A stretch of 9,719 bases of DNA from Nostocaceae cyanobacterium CSSed10_463m (lineage in GTDB: Bacteria > Cyanobacteriota > Cyanobacteriia > Cyanobacteriales > Nostocaceae). Location: contig PWQB01000474.1 of NCBI GenBank assembly GCA_003556955.1, positions 1 to 9,719 of the forward strand, in the 5' to 3' direction. How positions within the stretch are numbered: position 1 is the first letter of the stretch; every line of letters starts with the position of its first letter. Below, piece after piece: positions 6,996-9,719 of this stretch. The notes under the pieces were generated by a model. That model saw only the letters and a list, made by a program, of their open reading frames with translations, was not told where the DNA came from and did not search any database. The position numbers and the translations under genes are program-made.

Positions 6996-7073
6996 AGTCC
7001 CCCTTCTTAAGGGGAGCCAGTGCGGTCTTGGGGGTTTCCCCCATGAGCAACTGGCGTGGATTTAGGGGGATCT
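6996..7073. repeat. Nested inverted-repeat element
   Basis: The outer repeat has a left part with CCCCTT (7000-7005) and AAGGGG (7009-7014) and a right part with TTTAGGGGGATCT (7061-7073). Together these resemble a widespread Nostocales repeat. Between them lies a second palindrome: GCCAGTGC (7016-7023) pairs with GCAACTGGC (7047-7055, one bulged base), and GGGGG (7030-7034) pairs with CCCCC (7038-7042) around TTT. The trinucleotide GGA flanks this inner part on both sides (7013-7015 and 7058-7060), as a target duplication would. The element can fold into a strong hairpin on either strand. Confidence 0.65.
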
Positions 7074-7164
7074 AAAATGTTTTGCTACCAACAATAATAC
7101 TTTTCAAACATCCTCTTAACTCTCCTCTTACCTAGTACCAATTCAATGGTTGTGGTAACAGCAA

Positions 7165-8115
7165 CTAATTCACGGGTACTAAATATTTTGATATATCATC
7201 TAAAACTTTATTAGCTCCAATCAGTCCCCATCCAGCAACCCATATATCATTCCTCACGGGATAAACCCGATTTTCTTGTACGGCTTTTAACTGCGACCAT
7301 AAAGGATGATTGATGAATTGTTGTAATCTAGATTCATTGTGTCCTCCTAGTATTAGGAAAATAGCATCACCACCGATTTGAGGAATTAATTCTAATGAAA
7401 TATTTTCGTGATTTTTTGCTTTATTTTCAGATGGAGGACGAGATAAACCTATTTCCTGAATAATTGAGCCACTGAAAGAAAGATTCATATAAATTCGCGT
7501 AAAATTTGCCCAAAAATTCACCAGAGATACTTGAGTTTGGGCAAGATTATTCCCCAACTTTTGACGTAAGTATTTTATTCTTTGGTCATACTCTCGCAGT
7601 AAATTTTCTGCCTTGTCTGGTTCCCCAACTGCTTCACCAAATTTCGTTAACCACTGCTTCCAATCAAGCTCACCATCTGCTAAAACTGTGGGGGCAATTT
7701 GGGATAGTTGTTCATATAATTCAGCATCCCAATATAACCCTAAAATTAAATCTGGTTTTAAAGCTAAAATCTTTTCTAAATTAGGTTGTCCATTCTGACC
7801 AATTTTCTCAATTCCCTCGGTTAAATTGGCTAAATATTCCAAAAAATTGTTATCTCCTAATGTTGTGGCTCCTATTGGTTTAATTCCTAAAGCTAAAACA
7901 TTATCTAAGCCACCTAATACTATGATTCGCTGGGGATGTAAAGGTACTTTTGTTTCACCCATAGCGTGACTGACTACCCTCACTGGGGTTATATCGATAG
8001 GGTTTAAATTTAATGTTTGTGTATTATTCAGTCCACAACCTATGATAATTAAACTTGTAGCAACACTTAATAATAATAGTTTAAATTTATGACATAAATG
8101 AAATTTTATTTGCAT
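7165..8115 (-). CDS. Iron-siderophore ABC transporter substrate-binding lipoprotein (FecB/FhuD-like)
   Basis: A 316-residue periplasmic binding protein of the class that carries ferric siderophores or similar iron complexes to an inner-membrane ABC importer. It begins with a lipoprotein signal peptide: basic residues, a hydrophobic run (about 12-24) and a lipobox IIGC, with Cys27 as the predicted lipidated residue. The mature part has the helical-backbone FecB/FhuD pattern: 'PQRIIVLGGLDNVLALGIKPIG' in lobe one, then 'LEKILALKPDLILG', then 'AENLLREYDQRIKYLRQKL' as part of the linker helix. Lobe two carries 'GGDAIFLILGG' and 'HPLWSQLKAVQENRVYPV'. ATG 8115 places the signal sequence correctly; upstream purines (AAGAG) form only a weak ribosome site. 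It lies 190 bases downstream of a TonB-dependent receptor on the same strand, which supports iron uptake. Permease and ATPase genes are not in the window. The exact ligand is unknown. No Fur box was recognised in the gap. Confidence 0.92.
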   Translation of the reverse strand: MQIKFHLCHKFKLLLLSVATSLIIIGCGLNNTQTLNLNPIDITPVRVVSHAMGETKVPLHPQRIIVLGGLDNVLALGIKPIGATTLGDNNFLEYLANLTEGIEKIGQNGQPNLEKILALKPDLILGLYWDAELYEQLSQIAPTVLADGELDWKQWLTKFGEAVGEPDKAENLLREYDQRIKYLRQKLGNNLAQTQVSLVNFWANFTRIYMNLSFSGSIIQEIGLSRPPSENKAKNHENISLELIPQIGGDAIFLILGGHNESRLQQFINHPLWSQLKAVQENRVYPVRNDIWVAGWGLIGANKVLDDISKYLVPVN

Positions 8116-8206
8116 GATCTCTTGTTAATTATTTTAAATTTAAGATTTTAACTTTTATCCTATGAAACAGGTAAATAAGCCTTCTAACTTGCTCCTTAAT
8201 CTTGTT

Positions 8207-8243
8207 CCCCTCCTCGCTTGCGGGGAGGGGCTAGGGGTGGGGT
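8207..8243 (-). repeat. CCCCTCC/GGAGGGG hairpin repeat, copy B (inverted)
   Basis: This is the reverse complement of the element at 6946-6983. The stem arms are CCCCTCC (8207-8213) and GGAGGGG (8224-8230), and the CGC/GCG in the loop extends pairing. The leader ACCCC...CTAG appears inverted after the stem. It lies in the gap between the receptor and the binding protein, where it may reduce transcription reaching the lipoprotein gene or stabilise a processed mRNA end. Confidence 0.8.
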
Positions 8244-8305
8244 TTTATGACACAAAAGAGAATTTGCTAACTTGTGTGTAAACCTTGCAAAGACAACTTT
8301 CCAAC

Positions 8306-9719
8306 TTACCAGACAATTCTATAGCCAACGCTTAGAGTTATACCTTTACCTGCATAATTGGCACTATCAAAAAATGGCGCAAAGTATTGTGAATAAACTG
8401 GGAAGTATTGGTTATTTAACAGGTTTTGAATGCCAATTTGGAGTTCACCAGCACCTAGTTTAATACTGCTGATGTAATCCAGTGTGACAAAGCTGCTAAT
8501 TTTGCCATCTTCTTCACCATCATTAAAAGCGCGATCGCGATTACCAGAATAAAGTAATTGTAGTCTGTTTCTCCAACTAGGGAGAGTTTGATTTTCTATG
8601 TAAGCCGTCAATTTTAATGGTGGAACTGTAATACTATTCAGTGCTACAAATTCACCATCATTATTAGCATCATTTTCACCTTCTATCCAAGTAGCTGTAC
8701 CCCCCAAACTCCAACCTTGAGCCGGTTGAACATCAACAGCTGCTTCTATACCGTAAACTCGTTGGGGTGAGCGAATAGTTTCCAGGAAATCAGTATTAGG
8801 GTTAAAGCTAAAAGCTGAACCTAAGTCAGAATAGTTATAAAAAGCTGATAGTGATGCTTGTAAATTCTGCCATTGTCCCCGAATCCCAATTTCATAGTTA
8901 TCTACTTTCTGGGGTTCCGTTAATTGCAAAGAGTTCAAAACATTGACTACACCTCCAGGAGGCCTGCGGAAGACACGACCCAAATCGGGAACAGAAAACC
9001 CCTGAGCAAAGTTACTAAAAACACTAATTTCTGGCGTAAGTTTGTAGACAATTCCTGTATTAAACACTGTAGAATCAAAACTGCGATCGCCTCCTTGAAT
9101 ATTACGACGGGGAAAATCTGCGGTCACATAGTCATCTAAAGATACACCAATATTCACATAACGCAAACCACCGCTTAAAACCAGATTATCACTAACCTCC
9201 CATTGCAATTGACCGAATACACCTAATTCTCTAAAATCGTACTCTGGGACAAAAACCCGCTCATCAATCTTGCGAAAAATTCTACCCCCAGAAGCATCAA
9301 ATTCATCAGGATCGAAAATATTAAATCTTTGAGAACTGCGTTCTTTTTGATAATCAAGTCCCCAAAGTAAACTCACAGTTCTTTGAGAATTAAAAGGTGT
9401 TTCCAGTTGTAATCTTCCACCCAACTGTTCTATATCCCCTTCTGATTTGGTAATTGCTCTCAAACTACCATCACGGTTATCATCGGGAATCCCACCACCA
9501 AAACTATAATTCCGATAGTAAGCTTGAGCCTGAACCCGACTATTTAACAGATTTTCATTAGTGTAATTTAAGTTCAAGATAGTATCGACCAGAGAACTAC
9601 CTCTTTTAGCGCCAATCACCCTTGTCCCTTCAGGTAACCTGATAGCGCGAGATTTTTGAATCCCCGGAATTTCATCAATTTCTGGGTCAGAAATAAAATC
9701 ACTATTTTGTCGCAAATCA
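8306..9719 (-). CDS. TonB-dependent siderophore receptor, C-terminal part (5' end outside window)
   Basis: This is the beta-barrel part of an outer-membrane TonB-dependent receptor that imports ferric siderophores using energy from TonB-ExbB-ExbD. The frame is open through the right edge; the TTG near 9715 is internal, so the signal peptide, TonB box and plug are missing. The 469 residues from that TTG show the receptor pattern of alternating strands. Key segments are 'VFGQLQWEVSDNLVLSGGLRY' split over about 166-186, 'FSNFAQGFSVPDLG' at about 233-246, 'VDNYEIGIRG' at 271-280, 'YGIEAAVDVQP' at 321-331 and 'NLLNNQYFPVYS' at 431-442. The C-terminus is GYRIVW, ending in the aromatic residue typical of outer-membrane barrels recognised by BAM. 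An acidic DANNDGEF loop (349-356) resembles a calcium-binding loop but lies in a turn. The downstream binding-protein gene fits an iron-uptake operon. It is most like cyanobacterial ferric-siderophore receptors; the siderophore is not identifiable here. Confidence 0.93.
   Translation of the reverse strand, partial: DLRQNSDFISDPEIDEIPGIQKSRAIRLPEGTRVIGAKRGSSLVDTILNLNYTNENLLNSRVQAQAYYRNYSFGGGIPDDNRDGSLRAITKSEGDIEQLGGRLQLETPFNSQRTVSLLWGLDYQKERSSQRFNIFDPDEFDASGGRIFRKIDERVFVPEYDFRELGVFGQLQWEVSDNLVLSGGLRYVNIGVSLDDYVTADFPRRNIQGGDRSFDSTVFNTGIVYKLTPEISVFSNFAQGFSVPDLGRVFRRPPGGVVNVLNSLQLTEPQKVDNYEIGIRGQWQNLQASLSAFYNYSDLGSAFSFNPNTDFLETIRSPQRVYGIEAAVDVQPAQGWSLGGTATWIEGENDANNDGEFVALNSITVPPLKLTAYIENQTLPSWRNRLQLLYSGNRDRAFNDGEEDGKISSFVTLDYISSIKLGAGELQIGIQNLLNNQYFPVYSQYFAPFFDSANYAGKGITLSVGYRIVW

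Larger units (their letters stand above)
6801..7164. other. Repeat-rich intergenic gap
   Basis: These 364 bases between two minus-strand genes contain no gene. They hold a hairpin repeat (6946-6983), a nested inverted-repeat element (6996-7073) and AT-rich flanks. The Shine-Dalgarno AGGA of the SirB1-type gene lies next to its start at 6800. The hairpins make read-through from the upstream iron lipoprotein gene unlikely, so the SirB1-type gene should have its own promoter here, though no good -35/-10 pair was recognised. Confidence 0.6.
970..9090. repeat. Dispersed HIP1 octamers (nine copies)
   Basis: GCGATCGC occurs with first bases at 970, 1894, 3581, 4145, 4193, 5749, 6111, 8531 and 9083. 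By chance one copy per about 65 kb would be expected, so nine in 9.7 kb is strongly enriched. HIP1 is the hallmark palindrome of many cyanobacterial genomes. Eight copies lie inside genes and one (1894) lies between genes. The acyltransferase and the iron lipoprotein gene have none. Confidence 0.97.

Noticed and set aside
7506..7798. Plus-strand open frames inside the iron lipoprotein gene
   Set aside because: They lie antisense to a well-supported gene and show no recognisable features.

Overview
The window looks like chromosomal DNA of a filamentous, heterocyst-type cyanobacterium (Nostoc/Anabaena relatives). The main evidence is the octamer GCGATCGC (HIP1), seen nine times (first bases at 970, 1894, 3581, 4145, 4193, 5749, 6111, 8531 and 9083). 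That is far above chance and characteristic of cyanobacteria. Heptanucleotide tandem repeats (5914-5983 and 1994-2014) and several G/C-rich inverted repeats of a kind common in Nostocales intergenic DNA support this. No rRNA, tRNA, CRISPR array, transposase or phage gene was found.

Layout, left to right: a DUF697-type membrane GTPase cut by the left edge (1-1437, +); a 930-base gene-free, repeat-rich stretch; a lone acyltransferase-3 membrane protein (2383-3408, +); a convergent 550-residue multi-pass membrane protein built of repeated 'conserved TM helix' units, related to mechanosensitive channels (3487-5139, -); a divergent intergenic region with a dyad and promoter-like elements; a small SRPBCC-fold protein (5484-5936, +); a ten-unit heptamer array that supplies the stop codon of both that gene and its convergent neighbour; a SirB1-type transglutaminase-like/TPR protein (5979-6800, -); a repeat-rich gap with one repeat apparently inserted into another; and an iron-uptake pair on the minus strand, made of a FecB/FhuD-like lipoprotein (7165-8115) downstream of a TonB-dependent siderophore receptor (8306-9719, cut by the right edge).

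The only clear functional unit is the iron pair: the receptor would bring a ferric siderophore across the outer membrane, and the lipoprotein would capture it for an inner-membrane ABC importer encoded elsewhere. The other genes look like single-gene transcription units separated by repeats. I found no convincing new multi-gene system. The most notable signals are the array forming both gene ends, the nested repeat, inverted copies of one repeat flanking the iron lipoprotein gene, and the channel-like protein that stops just after its last membrane helix.
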